Assembly: GCF_004359215.1 (NCBI RefSeq)
Contig: NC_090620.1
Location: 2,223,924-2,287,923, forward strand
From: Bremia lactucae
Taxonomy: Eukaryota; Oomycota; Peronosporomycetes; Peronosporales; Peronosporaceae
Direction: 5' to 3'
DNA: 64,000 bases
This document shows positions 46,001 to 55,205 of the stretch, one piece after another. The stretch's first letter is position 1; each line of letters starts with the position of its first letter. The notes beneath the pieces are model-generated. The model made no database searches and was not told where the DNA came from. It saw nothing but the letters and a program-made list of their open reading frames with translations. Position numbers and translations under genes: made by a program.

Positions 46001-47418
46001 TGATCGATTGGACCGACTTGAAAGTGTGTTCTGCGTGCTTTGAGTATTGTGCACCAATTGTTGGAAAGCTCACGGACGTTAATATGCTACATCGACGGCA
46101 ATTTATGATTCGTTGCCAGTACTGCAATGTCCATATTCACCCAGAGTGTTGCATCTCCGACATTGGGTCGTCTGCGATGATATTTAAAAGTAATTGGATT
46201 TGCGAGCGGTGTACGCAAACGGATGGGAATGAAGTACCAAGCTGTCTTGTATGTGCAAAAGCGACCGAATACTTGATGCCATGTATTGATCCGCTTGTCG
46301 TTGAAAGTCAATCGAATGGTAAAACACTTTTTGGCTCAAGCGCGACGTCAGATGCACGTCAGTACCCTGGTTTGCAAGCACATCAAAAGTTGCTGCGACA
46401 AGAGTTAAAAGAGAGTGTTTCAGGTAGCAAAAAATCTGTTTTACAGCCCCGAAAGCAGGACCGCAATGGAGTAGGGTCATCTGCTGTCTTAAATCGATGG
46501 ATACACGTTTATTGCTGCAAATGGCAAAAAGTTAAAACGGTCAAGAGACATCATATGCTCTGCGCATTCGTTCCAGCAATAAAGTCGAATAGTATGGCTT
46601 CCCGATGTGAATTGTGCGACACGAAAGGAGGGCTGCTTGCGAATTGTGCGCACTGTTCGCGTCGATTCCATCCAATTTGCGCCGCCTTGAAAAAACTATA
46701 TTTTGCTCGCTCGAATCGCACTGAATGGAGATTTTATTGTGAGGCGCACACTCCGTCGGACGCAGCCTTTGATGTCAGCCGCCAATCTTGGATCACAAAA
46801 GAGATTTTAGGCCAACTACAAGATTTGCGGCGCTCGCTTGAGCGTGGACGAATGTTGCTGGAAATGGCGCGACAAAGAGATAGACAACATAAACGCTTGC
46901 TACACATGTGTAAGCTGCCGCTTATGGAGGCAACCATTAATGTGGTTTTAAAAAAGCGGCCAAGTCCGCAAATGAAAGAAATTTACAATGACTTTACAGG
47001 AGAAAATCTGACTGACGTGCCGCATCGGGCAAAATCGGCCCCACCAGCCCAGAAATCACGAAGCCGTGTCCGAAACAAGTCGCGTGCTGCAGCTCGAAGC
47101 CGCAATACAAAGTACTTGGGCTCACAAGCACTTTCAACTCCTGAACGAAATCGAAAGCGCCAACGATCGCGAACTGATTCGGATGGATCAAGCTGTGGGG
47201 AGCATGATACACCCAATACACGACGACATTCTCGACGAAAGTCTTTACGCTTTAGTCGAGTAGTCTCGGAAAATGAAGACGAGTGGAGTGAGGACGAGCA
47301 AGCTGAAGACTGTGAAATGATATTTGCAAATCTCGCAGTACCCAAAGATCTTGATGGGTTTGAATTTGTTGTTGCAAAGCAATACCCAGAGTTAGTGGTA
47401 CGTGATAGTAGTCAATGA
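43069..47418 (+). CDS. Large multi-PHD chromatin protein with three PHD-zinc knuckle-ePHD modules
   Basis: Probable nuclear histone reader, about 1449 aa in one exon. The start is the ATG at 43069 (MTSAILSGPCCICMNL), just before the first zinc finger; an in-frame ATG at 43006 is possible. Module 1 (43090-43610): PHD with CICMNLDDEQGTFLVQC, then knuckle/ePHD. Two small C2H2/C2HC fingers follow (CRFCSNKVTLPNKEGHETQC; CRDCGEQVKETLMMGH). Module 2 (45160-45800) is closest to the BRPF/JADE type: FCDRCELAVHQRCYGMAKVP, CQLCPLSDGAFKRTLDGKWV and CCYPGCSTSFHPLCGWYDGL. Module 3 (46025-46750) has CQYCNVHIHPECC and FHPICAALKKLYF with a long insert. The C-terminus has a helix, basic NLS-like runs and an acidic stretch. 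No acetyltransferase or bromodomain is seen. Confidence 0.9.
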   Translation: MTSAILSGPCCICMNLDDEQGTFLVQCIRCSNCVHVKCYGVSIEGGDATSWLCQACEYATSAPSPRPTPQCAVCPIAGGALRLTDQRDVWCHLLCINWIPELYHSLSGAMDEAVQISLLDKSRSTLRCLICGLRGGCIQCVSGRCAKAFHVLCAFRAPSSLLFTGYNAQNQQVYHCKTHLSDVVSTKYELVDNSWRAVPEVQQYVEEHPPTLESKCRFCSNKVTLPNKEGHETQCLLGWKARSDAFKRKQELYRLGARPVEISYSLVNKSPAKKRSNKVRSSSIPRARKNNGDVHGIFKRQKAPMRPCRDCGEQVKETLMMGHLRNSCSKQRHHQKHKISPRNGLHENEEAADLTDVLFASWPGQSSGAPMDSTHFWKVVDRHFYSSSVLEKKRMRQLSKSLCGIKLEDLAKVIRRRPSQASDIHCRDTMRLERSTENPIQTLALKKCAHKCDFLMRASHCRCLSDSFAQPMIEIRHFSESSLSLPLEPTSVPDGVQAMVHVQFQNGEKTTLHCTYTMLVSRDPAMHQHAVENGTFGTSFQHDAVSTLAGFDMQIMKVPLEADTKLLISLDSCIEIPLDYTLETLCQAPGPVDDELLTDEMTPAINLLMDHLTNTTEHNRYRIRTLYKKVLRDEGRNRIFQLSAQITDMYYREFALWKRLCSSLVVGYRLIAEDPQALERDEQEELTEDEDNAVDDGTCVVCFDGQSPETNPIIFCDRCELAVHQRCYGMAKVPSSEFICDRCRATKEGLDPARDVFCQLCPLSDGAFKRTLDGKWVHVVCALWCPKVWIGNLFELSDISLVGSLTEARFFNPVEEIEGRVAQALGGQHVASKHDEIRVIELGSLCVHCRVACGRTIQCCYPGCSTSFHPLCGWYDGLPMTISLRDERYIYAGGGAGLQFQLFCSGHLPPEFSVAEQLAQRRRRARFRIDSYFVIWNKDNYTSAVKNKSRSEESAYLSGSIVQAVLSAETKSFADPSVIDWTDLKVCSACFEYCAPIVGKLTDVNMLHRRQFMIRCQYCNVHIHPECCISDIGSSAMIFKSNWICERCTQTDGNEVPSCLVCAKATEYLMPCIDPLVVESQSNGKTLFGSSATSDARQYPGLQAHQKLLRQELKESVSGSKKSVLQPRKQDRNGVGSSAVLNRWIHVYCCKWQKVKTVKRHHMLCAFVPAIKSNSMASRCELCDTKGGLLANCAHCSRRFHPICAALKKLYFARSNRTEWRFYCEAHTPSDAAFDVSRQSWITKEILGQLQDLRRSLERGRMLLEMARQRDRQHKRLLHMCKLPLMEATINVVLKKRPSPQMKEIYNDFTGENLTDVPHRAKSAPPAQKSRSRVRNKSRAAARSRNTKYLGSQALSTPERNRKRQRSRTDSDGSSCGEHDTPNTRRHSRRKSLRFSRVVSENEDEWSEDEQAEDCEMIFANLAVPKDLDGFEFVVAKQYPELVVRDSSQ

Positions 47419-47686
47419 ATTTGAAAGACAAACCTTACGGTTATTTCTATTCGATGTTGATGACAGGAATAGTCGACTGAAATTTATTATGATAAAAACG
47501 TTGTGACCAAAATGACCACAATAATTTGTGGGTTACATTACGAATCTTTATTATCTTGCGTGTTGTCGTGATGAGAGATATCTTAAACCAGGCTCGAACG
47601 ATATGAGCGACATAAAGGTAACCAAAATATTTGGAGATGAACTTAGATAAGCGTAGGTACTTGCTGCGGTGCGACCAATTGCGAAG

Positions 47687-47967
47687 CTAGCAACGGGTTC
47701 GTGGGTTTAGCAGAGAGGGTATATATAGCTGCAACGAGTGGCATTGGCCGTTCAAGTGAAGTTTCAGTCTATAAGGAAAGATTTGAGCGTGATAGACAGC
47801 TTGTGCGGTACCTTTGTAATAGATCGCACCGATGAGAATGCCTTGTAAATTAGAAAAAATCTCGTAATAAGGTGTAAAGTGCGGCAAGCCGTATACGAAA
47901 ATAAAGTTGATGATGCGGAAGATTACATTGTCCAGGCGACAAACTCTGAGGAAACAACCCTAAAATA
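47687..47967 (-). pseudogene. Remnant of an unrecognised membrane-type protein
   Basis: The minus strand is open from a stop near 47968 to 47687, without a good start. The hydrophobic reading is NVIFRIINFIFVYGLPHFTP, then IFSNLQGILIGAIYYKGTAQ. It ends beside the family E LTR fragment (47977-48112), which may have truncated it. It looks like one or two membrane helices of a transporter-like protein, but I cannot name the family. The rest of 47419-48546 holds no recognised gene. Confidence 0.28.
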
Positions 47968-47976
47968 TGGAATTTT

Positions 47977-48112
47977 ACATAACAGTTCCAATATTAACAT
48001 ACACGGCAATATTGTGGCGCAAAGCGACTGATCTGTTTATGAGTCGATTTAAGTCTTTAAATCAACCGGCACCTTTTCCTTCACTGTTTTCAGTGGAGGT
48101 TAGCTAGTACTA
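47977..48112 (+). repeat. Deleted family E LTR fragment
   Basis: Head CCAATATTAACATACACGGC...AATATTG resembles the palindrome at 20139-20164, now imperfect. The tail TCAGTGGAGGTTAGCTAGTA resembles 20433-20454. The middle is missing relative to the 20136 copy. Confidence 0.5.
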
Positions 48113-48546
48113 AAAAAATGCCCACTCTGCTTCGCCAATACCGCTGGAACATAAACAACTTTCGAGATATTTTCTGTACGCGCTTATTGCTGACGGGATT
48201 CGTTAACTTTACGAGCGAAGCGTAAAAGTCATGATAGTATGCTTCGAAAAGATGACAGATATTTAAAAGTCATATTTAGTGCTGTGGCACCCCGTCACAG
48301 AAAGTGCCTAGACACGAAATTGTTGATTTGATAAATGACCAATTAATAGTACATTCCAGAGAGCGTTATCTAATTGTCATCGCTTCGGAATCAGATTTAC
48401 GTTATTTAGTCGTTTCCTATTTGTGCAAGTGGCACAACACATAGTCTCACTGTCTGCGGCTATCACCCGGATGCCGCTCGTTAGGTGAGCGAGCTTTCTT
48501 AATTTATAATCTATCCTGCAGAGAAATCGGCACTTGTCATTGCTCT

Positions 48547-51420
48547 ATGGATCCATCACGACCGGTGGCAAACGTCTCTCGACCACCACGTCCATCTTCA
48601 CTCCCTGAGCCAAACTTATCGACATTTGTTTCGCCACGAAGAAAAGCACAACTTTTCGACGCAACTGCAAAAAAAGTGAAGCAACACATTCGTACAAGCA
48701 AAGTGAAGAAACAAACGTTAATGTCGCCTCGTCGCAAGCTTAAGGCCTTTCGTTTGACGCAGCAGGTGCTGTGGCGTCGACGATACTTTGAAGGTATTTT
48801 AGGCTGGGAGGCAGCACTTCGTGTCGTGTTCGTGAGCTTTCCAAATTTAGCGCTACTGCGGGTCGAAAGCTCACGCCCCGTCGTTTCGTTTTTCTTCGTT
48901 TATGTAATGCTGCAAGCATTGGCGATTCTTTGGGGATTTTTATTCAATGTTGGAGCTGTACTGGGTGAAAATATGAGCACGATCATTACAATGCCCTTTA
49001 CGCAAGCCATCTGTGTGCTCATTGTGTACGTGTCGGTGATGAGCATTGTGCTGTCTTTTGGACGCGCCACGTGGATCTTAACGTGGCAGTCGCTGCAGAA
49101 TTTTCCACTCATTCGTCGTATCATTGCTTGCGAGTGTAGCCCTCAAGCAGTCATCATTACAGTCGCTATACCCATGCTGGTTATCCTTCCTAGCCTCATA
49201 GTAGTACCTTCACACTGCAGTAGTCCAATGCTTCACGAATCGTCGACGTTGGTGCAAGTCATGTGCGAAGACTCGTATTTAAAATTATTGACGGATAAAC
49301 ACCCGGTCTTCCAGCGCGCTTTGCGTATATCAACTGCGATTGCCATGTGTCAATTTATTCAGCTTTGCTTGGAAATACTGCCGCGATGGCGCTCGGCTCT
49401 TGCGGGACTTGGTACAATTAAGACTTTTTTTCTCGGAGGATGGTTAGTAGCAATGAATTGTTTGGGTGGACTATGGATGATTGAATGGAGTGCAAGACAC
49501 TTTAATTTAAAAGTTACACTGTTAAGCGACCTAACAAATTATCAGTGGGAAATCTTTGGCATGGCTTTGCTCGTAGGATGGATTGCCTGGTTCCTCGCAA
49601 TAACATGCTTCACGTTTCACAACGTGACCGAGTGCGATTCCAATCGAAAAGCTCTGGTTGGTTTTTTTGAGCGCCTCAAATTTACTTTTGCTGTCGGTCA
49701 AGGCATTGTCTTTTGTCGAGCGTGCTTGCATCCGCACATGGGTTTTGTTCACGCACAGCTAGAGCTCACAATCATCAATTTGCTATTGCCGTCAATATAC
49801 GTCGTATCGCTAATTTGTCTCCGAATGGTTAGCTTGCTAAGCGTGCGCTCGGTTATTATCAATGCACCTTTTGCAATTCTTATCTCGGGCACGGTTGTTG
49901 CCGGCTCGAAGATGACAGAAAAGCCTCACGTCTTTGTCGTCGTCACTGCATTCTTTTTTGACCTCTTCTTACGCTCAGAAGCTGCTTCTTCGTTGAGCGA
50001 GATGGGTCAATCCCTTCAGCAAATGCTGCAAGAGACGTCGTCCGACAAGAAACAACCACTTTTCGGTCATCGCACAGCCACGAAATTCGTGTATCTAGCA
50101 CTAGCTATCCTGATGCTATTTGTAGGTGCTATCTCTGGATTTAGTGTGCTTTCTGCGCTACAGAAGAGTGCAAAGTGGTTTCCTGACGCCACTTCGGTAG
50201 AATATGTAAACAACTCAATTCAAATTCATCATACGGGGGTCGTGAAGCTGCATCTTGGGCTTGCAAATGACAATTCACCCGCAATTACGGTTGATGATCC
50301 GCTCTACGCAAGCTGTTCGAATAGCTGGAACGGTCTGAATCTCATTGATTTGGCTTTCTTTGCCGAGGCTGCTTACTTTAATCCGCTGTCAAATGACACC
50401 GCCAAGTTCATTTCGACTATTTTTCATGATGAATTGGGAGAAGTGCAAATTTTCCTGCCTGCGCTAAATACAAAGACGGGGTCAAAGCTCGACTTTTTCG
50501 AGGCATACATCCCAAAGTTAAATACAAGTGTCATTTCCGTGCGAGGCACTGATATCTGGAGATTCACAGACTTTGTGGAAGATGTAAAGATGTTTATTGA
50601 GCCCGTGGTATTTTCAATTCTGTCGTCCATTTTTCCGACTATTCGTATATGGCCAGATGTTACCTTTTCAACTTTAATTGAGTTGTATAGTGAAATGATT
50701 GGGCTTTTTGGCTTGCAACACGAATTTTGGTATTATCACGAGCTATTGGACTACGTTACTTCTCGAACGAATCGTAAAGTGGTGCTCACGGGTCACTCAA
50801 TGGGTGGTGGTATCGCGCGTCTAGTCGGATCTATTGTTGGAGCGACGTCAGTCACGTTTTCTCCGCCCGGTTTCGTGCAAAGTTACAGCAAATTAGTTCA
50901 CCATATTGGAGGAAAGTCGATGAAAGTTGATCGTGCAAGCCTTCACCACCGGAATTTTGCAGTCGTGCCCGAGTATGATCCAGTGACTATGATTGACGCC
51001 CAAGCTGGAATGACACAAAAAATTTCGTGTGATACTCCCCATCTTTCGATGCAACTCTCTTGCCATATGCTCGAAGGCACGATCTGCAATTTAATTGAGC
51101 ACTGTGGATCTGCGAGGCATCGTATTTCTTCCTGTCTTTTTGAGCACAATCTTGCTGGAGCCACGGAAGATATTCTTGTGGGGGCACTTGCAACCATTAC
51201 AAAACCTGCAATCTACGTCTTGCTCGCTGTGACGGTATCGATCGTACTCTCTATACTACTCCGTCGCCGTCGTCGCAAGGTGCGATCACCTTTGACGTCT
51301 CCTTTACACTGTAGCAGCAAGAAGTGGGGTCTTTCCGATTTTTACTTCCACAGCTTACGAGGGGGAGACATGCATCGACCTCATCCTTCACGTCATGTCC
51401 GACGGAACTCCATCACATAG
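48547..51420 (+). CDS. Polytopic membrane protein with C-terminal class 3 lipase domain
   Basis: Predicted membrane-bound serine lipase, 957 aa, one exon. The N-terminus is basic (about 1-85, two SPRRK motifs). About residues 105-450 hold many hydrophobic spans in two clusters, and another span lies near 518-540 (FVYLALAILMLFVGAISGFS). The lipase domain follows, from about 590 to 850: SVRGTDIWRFTDFVEDV (oxyanion/lid side), the nucleophile elbow TGHSMGGGIARLVGS with Ser near 751, Asp near 811 in VVPEYDPVTMID, and probable His near 840 (LSCHML). A last membrane span (IYVLLAVTVSIVLSILL) and a basic tail end it. It resembles DAG-lipase-type enzymes in layout, but the substrate is not known. The start ATG follows TCATTGCT, which resembles an oomycete initiator. 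Confidence 0.85.
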   Translation: MDPSRPVANVSRPPRPSSLPEPNLSTFVSPRRKAQLFDATAKKVKQHIRTSKVKKQTLMSPRRKLKAFRLTQQVLWRRRYFEGILGWEAALRVVFVSFPNLALLRVESSRPVVSFFFVYVMLQALAILWGFLFNVGAVLGENMSTIITMPFTQAICVLIVYVSVMSIVLSFGRATWILTWQSLQNFPLIRRIIACECSPQAVIITVAIPMLVILPSLIVVPSHCSSPMLHESSTLVQVMCEDSYLKLLTDKHPVFQRALRISTAIAMCQFIQLCLEILPRWRSALAGLGTIKTFFLGGWLVAMNCLGGLWMIEWSARHFNLKVTLLSDLTNYQWEIFGMALLVGWIAWFLAITCFTFHNVTECDSNRKALVGFFERLKFTFAVGQGIVFCRACLHPHMGFVHAQLELTIINLLLPSIYVVSLICLRMVSLLSVRSVIINAPFAILISGTVVAGSKMTEKPHVFVVVTAFFFDLFLRSEAASSLSEMGQSLQQMLQETSSDKKQPLFGHRTATKFVYLALAILMLFVGAISGFSVLSALQKSAKWFPDATSVEYVNNSIQIHHTGVVKLHLGLANDNSPAITVDDPLYASCSNSWNGLNLIDLAFFAEAAYFNPLSNDTAKFISTIFHDELGEVQIFLPALNTKTGSKLDFFEAYIPKLNTSVISVRGTDIWRFTDFVEDVKMFIEPVVFSILSSIFPTIRIWPDVTFSTLIELYSEMIGLFGLQHEFWYYHELLDYVTSRTNRKVVLTGHSMGGGIARLVGSIVGATSVTFSPPGFVQSYSKLVHHIGGKSMKVDRASLHHRNFAVVPEYDPVTMIDAQAGMTQKISCDTPHLSMQLSCHMLEGTICNLIEHCGSARHRISSCLFEHNLAGATEDILVGALATITKPAIYVLLAVTVSIVLSILLRRRRRKVRSPLTSPLHCSSKKWGLSDFYFHSLRGGDMHRPHPSRHVRRNSIT

Positions 51421-52837
51421 TTTAACGAGAGATGGTTTACTTTTACATAGTCAATACGACAAATTTCGAAGTGTGCTCATGCCGTTCAATTGTCTTCAAT
51501 ATGTCGTCAGTGCTTTTTATTTATTTTTTATAATTTATCATCAAGTCTTCACGCTACAAACAAGAGATTAGAATTCTCATTTGATGATGTGAAGTTTTCC
51601 AACTCAGCGCGGATCGAATAAGCCGGGCTTTAGTAATTCTGTGGGTTTTGGCCAAAGAGAGTACTTGTCGCGGATTTAGAAGAGAAAACGCATCTTTGAG
51701 AGAAAGTAGAGAACATGGGCAATAAATAGCTCCTATGCTTGCTTCCTACAAGGACGGTCAAAATGAAGGTAACTATCGCAGAGCAAACATGTTTTCCAGC
51801 AGCGCTAAAACATATTCGCTCTGCGATAGTTACCTTCATTTTAATTGGCTAAACGAAGCATTCATTACATCACAGAGCATGAATTATGAAAACGTTTAAG
51901 TTACAGCATCGCGCGCTGTGACGTAAACTTTGATGCGTAGAAAAAGGCCCATATCGGCAATAAATAATCTTTTAATGTATGGTGTTGACTGTAATGTTGC
52001 ATTTTTTGCAATCTTTTTAAAATTTGGTGCCATTACTTCAGCGAAGAGAGCAAAGAAGATTTTGCATACGGAAGACTAGACATGCACCCTTGCATCAAAT
52101 GCAAACGCTTGCTTAATTATCATGCTTACCTGATAAATAGCCCTTCTTCCCTACATTAGCTCCCATCGGCCAACGCCTGCATCGTCCGATTTTCGAGCTG
52201 CAGCTTTTTCGTGGTATTTCTTCATATAGATTTAAAGCGAACTCCTATTGATACCTTCATTAAATACCACATCAAACTGTAGCGCTAATATCCCATGGAT
52301 AACCAATCACTTCCTACCACCTTAATAATACCCCACACTACCGAGTCGAAAACACGACCGGTGTCGTCGCCAAAATTTGTAGGACCTGAAGCATCTACGA
52401 ATATGATATCAACATCCACAATATGGACTATAGACCAGCATCGAGCCTTTTAGTATGCTATGCTTCTTGTCGCAGTGCTGCTCCTGTGTCTTGATCAGCG
52501 CTTAAAATCTTTCGTACTTTTAAAACTACACTGGGACGCACGTAAGGCGTGAATCATAGCGTTCGAGCAACGAACATTAAAGCGCAGAGCGTCTACTCGA
52601 TACGTGCGACTCCACCTTTTGCTGCCTTTGCTTAATAAGGCTAAACGATAGCGGCGTCTTTTTGAGCCAAAGCCACCTGTCGACTTATTGCGACATTTAA
52701 ATTGACTCAATTGAAGAGACTCAAGAATGGTGGTTATATATTAAAATACCCGCGGGTTTGCAAAGCTCTGGCCCGAAGTCGGTTATTCACCAAGTGACGT
52801 CACTTAAAATAGCAAGCAAATTTTTTTTGTCGCAGTC
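51421..52837. other. Intergenic between lipase and Derlin genes
   Basis: AT-rich. Apart from the hairpin at 51760-51842, no gene or repeat is recognised. A 71-codon minus-strand ORF (52495-52710, Arg/Lys rich) has no recognisable family and was not accepted. Confidence 0.5.
51760..51842. repeat. Perfect 25-bp inverted repeat (hairpin)
   Basis: Left arm 51760-51784 and right arm 51818-51842 are exact reverse complements (AAAATGAAGGTAACTATCGC... against ...GATAGTTACCTTCATTTT). The 33-nt loop contains an inner pairing ATGTTTT/AAAACAT. It lies about 340 bp downstream of the lipase stop. It could be a small-RNA hairpin precursor, a tiny foldback element or a transcript-end structure. Confidence 0.92.
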
Positions 52838-53874
52838 ATGGACGACCCACTGGAATGGTATTACGACATCCCCATTGTGTCGCGGCTGTATCTCACTGGA
52901 TCCTTTCTTACCACGACGGCCTGCGCGCTAGACCTTGTGTCACCATTTTCGCTTTATTTTAATTTTAATCTCATCTTCTTTAAAGGACAAGTACGTGCCT
53001 TTCAGCCATACTTGTATTCCAAGTCACTAAGTGGATGTATTCACTTCAGGTGTGGCGTCTGGTGACGAACTTTTTGTTCTTTGGGCTCTTTAGCCTCGAT
53101 TTTCTATTCCATATGTACTTTGTGTACGTAACTACTGGGGCAATTGCCGTGATTAGTTGTATTGATAAGGGTTGTGAGTAGTGTTCGCTACTGCAGACTG
53201 CTAGAGGAAGGATCGTTTCGAGGTCGGACAGCCGACTTTGTATATATGCTGCTGCTCGGCGCAATCTTTATGATCGTATGTTATTAAGGCGTAAAGGTAA
53301 TAGCGCGATAATATTAACAATCTATGTTGTTTGCAGTTAGTGGCGCCATTTGTGAATATCCACTTTCTCGGGTCGTCTCTAACGTTCATGATGGTGTATC
53401 TCTGGGGCCGACGGAACGAGCACGTACGAATGAGTTTCCTCGGCTTGTTTCCGTTCACAGCACCATACCTACCGTGGGTATTGTTCTTCTTTTCCATTCT
53501 GCTCGGGAATAGCGCAACGACGGATCTGATTGGCATCATTATTGGACATATCTATTACTTCTTTGAAGGTGCATTGTGATATTTAGTAGCTATCAGTTTT
53601 TTTGAGTAAAGGATGACCTCATGATGTCATCCCCAGACGTGTATCCAACAATCGCAAATATTCGAGGCTGGAAGTCCCAACGACCGCTTGCAACGCCTCG
53701 CATTCTGTAAGTCTTTTTGTGAATGACATGCGGAAGTCACTACCAGCAACTCATCGTTTGTTTTCTCTTAAAATCTTTGCTAGACGCTACGTGCTTGATC
53801 CGCGCCCTGTCGCCGTTGATGGCGAGCAGTTTATGCATGATTTTGGTGGTGCGAATCATCCCCATGTCGAGTAA
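52838..53874 (+). CDS. Derlin, ER-associated degradation membrane protein
   Basis: Rhomboid-like pseudoprotease of the ER membrane that helps retrotranslocate misfolded proteins to Cdc48/p97. Predicted 237 aa from six exons: 52838-52990, 53050-53123, 53182-53275, 53337-53568, 53637-53706, 53784-53874. All introns are short GT-AG (58-77 nt) and phases agree throughout. The donor at 53124 was chosen because it restores family spacing around [20 protein letters not shown]. The N-terminus ([20 protein letters not shown]), the WR motif in [12 protein letters not shown], and [40 protein letters not shown] and the DVYPTIANI end of the membrane domain are typical. The tail ends NHPHVE. No SHP-box-like p97-binding motif is obvious in the short tail. 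Confidence 0.93.
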
Positions 53875-54122
53875 AAAGAAACTTCGATCAGGACAAACCA
53901 ATGCAAGTTAGATATGAAGCTATTAATTGCATTATATACATTCCGACAAGAATCATATTCATTTGCATCAATACATTTGAGATTGAAAGGTGCTCTAAAA
54001 TACGACTTTGATTGCTTCATTCGCAAGGCCAAGGAAATAGTACATTACAGCGGAACTGCACTTGCGAGGACATGGCTTTGAGATACTGCTCGACGCAGTT
54101 AGTTTCCAAAAACGAGCTTCTG

Positions 54123-54797
54123 TTACCACGCTTCGCCAACTGCCATCAATGGAATCCACGAATTTCTACCTTCAGGCACCTGCATCATTAAAAGCAACGA
54201 GTGCCTGTCATTATCCTCCAAATTATCCTCAAAAAAGTCTTCACGCGGAGTAGAGAGTGCGGGAGCGTTCGGCGACTTCTTTGGCGTTGTTGTGATTGGA
54301 TCCGCGTTTGACAGCGTGTGATTATTACTGACCGCACGTTTAAGCAGTGTTGGCATTCCCATGACAAAGCGGGATGCAGTTTTCATGGCCGATGCCGCAT
54401 GTCGAGGTGTAGTGAACTCATGCTCAGCATCATCGACGCTTATGTTGCTTCGTTGGGATAAAGGTTCGGGCGAACCCGTACTCGAGTCCGAGGCCATTGA
54501 TCGCGAGTGGTTCTTGTCCAGAAAGCCAGTCCTGATGTGCATTATAGACGGGATGCTAAACGTCTTATTATGGTGTGGTAATGCCTTTGCCGTCTCCTTA
54601 TCCCTCAGTGACTCAGCGCTGCCTGGCCTAGACAACGATGGCAAACTCATCGCGGCGCTCCCATTCGTCGCATAGTTGTTTTTCAACGCACTCGAGACTG
54701 TAGCAAAGTTGCTTCGGATCATAGAAGCTGTTGATGCTGCAGCAGCGGAAGCCTCTGTGGCAGAGCGTGAAAATATGTGTTGCCTATCCTTAGCCAT
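54123..54797 (-). CDS. Hypothetical Ser/Thr-rich protein
   Basis: 224 aa, one exon, start MAKDRQHIFSRSATEASAAA. The N-terminus is Ala/Ser rich; the middle is Ser/Pro rich with several proline-directed phosphorylation-like sites (GSPEP, TTPRH, TTPKKSP, STPRED). A possible short helix is SAMKTASRFVMGMPTLLKRA. The C-terminus is acidic (FFEDNLEDNDRHSLLLMM) and ends WIPLMAVGEAW. No signal peptide or membrane span and no domain that I recognise; probably intrinsically disordered. Converges with Derlin (248 bp apart). The long clean frame and composition favour a real gene, perhaps oomycete-specific. Confidence 0.6.
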   Translation of the reverse strand: MAKDRQHIFSRSATEASAAAASTASMIRSNFATVSSALKNNYATNGSAAMSLPSLSRPGSAESLRDKETAKALPHHNKTFSIPSIMHIRTGFLDKNHSRSMASDSSTGSPEPLSQRSNISVDDAEHEFTTPRHAASAMKTASRFVMGMPTLLKRAVSNNHTLSNADPITTTPKKSPNAPALSTPREDFFEDNLEDNDRHSLLLMMQVPEGRNSWIPLMAVGEAW

Positions 54798-54911
54798 GGA
54801 ATCTCGAAAGGTTCGATAGGAAAAATGGCAATATATTGGAGACTGATGGCATTGCGGAGTAGAATATATCCAGGGTTAGCGTCCACTGATTGTCGGAGAT
54901 GTTACTTCGCG

Positions 54912-55205
54912 TTAATGCTTCAATGCTCCTAGTCTTTGTACATGCCCTTCCTGCTCTTCTTCTTCAATTTTCCTGAGCTCTTTGCTCCACATTAAACGCG
55001 CTGTTGCCAAGCTATGAAATGGCCTTTTTTCAACGCTTGATGTAAAAACTTCTGGCGCTCCTTTTCGAAGCAGGGACGATATACCGTAAGAAGCACAATC
55101 CTATCTGCACAAGCAATGCCAAGAAGCCATCATACTTTTTGCCAGTGCTGGGCAGTTTACACTTTGAGGTATGCCGCTTACTAATCCAGGTGTTGATACT
55201 TCCAT
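54912..55205 (-). CDS. Tentative small spliced gene, 70 aa
   Basis: Exon 1 (55182-55205) encodes MEVSTPGL. An 81-nt intron (55101-55181) starts GTAAGC and ends CAGATAG. Exon 2 (54912-55100) continues in phase 0 with DCASYGISSLLRKGAPEVFT, then ARLMWSKELRKIEEEEQEGH, and ends LGALKH with TAA. The exon 2 peptide is clearly protein-like (basic and acidic helix). Intron size and signals agree with the firm genes nearby. No family recognised; the first exon assignment is the weaker part. It lies upstream of the Ser-rich gene on the same strand. Confidence 0.42.

Noticed and set aside
52495..52710. 71-codon minus ORF, Arg/Lys rich (MSQFKCRNKSTGGFGSKRRR)
   Set aside because: No recognisable family, no splice partners and no second copy; plausible chance ORF upstream of Derlin.
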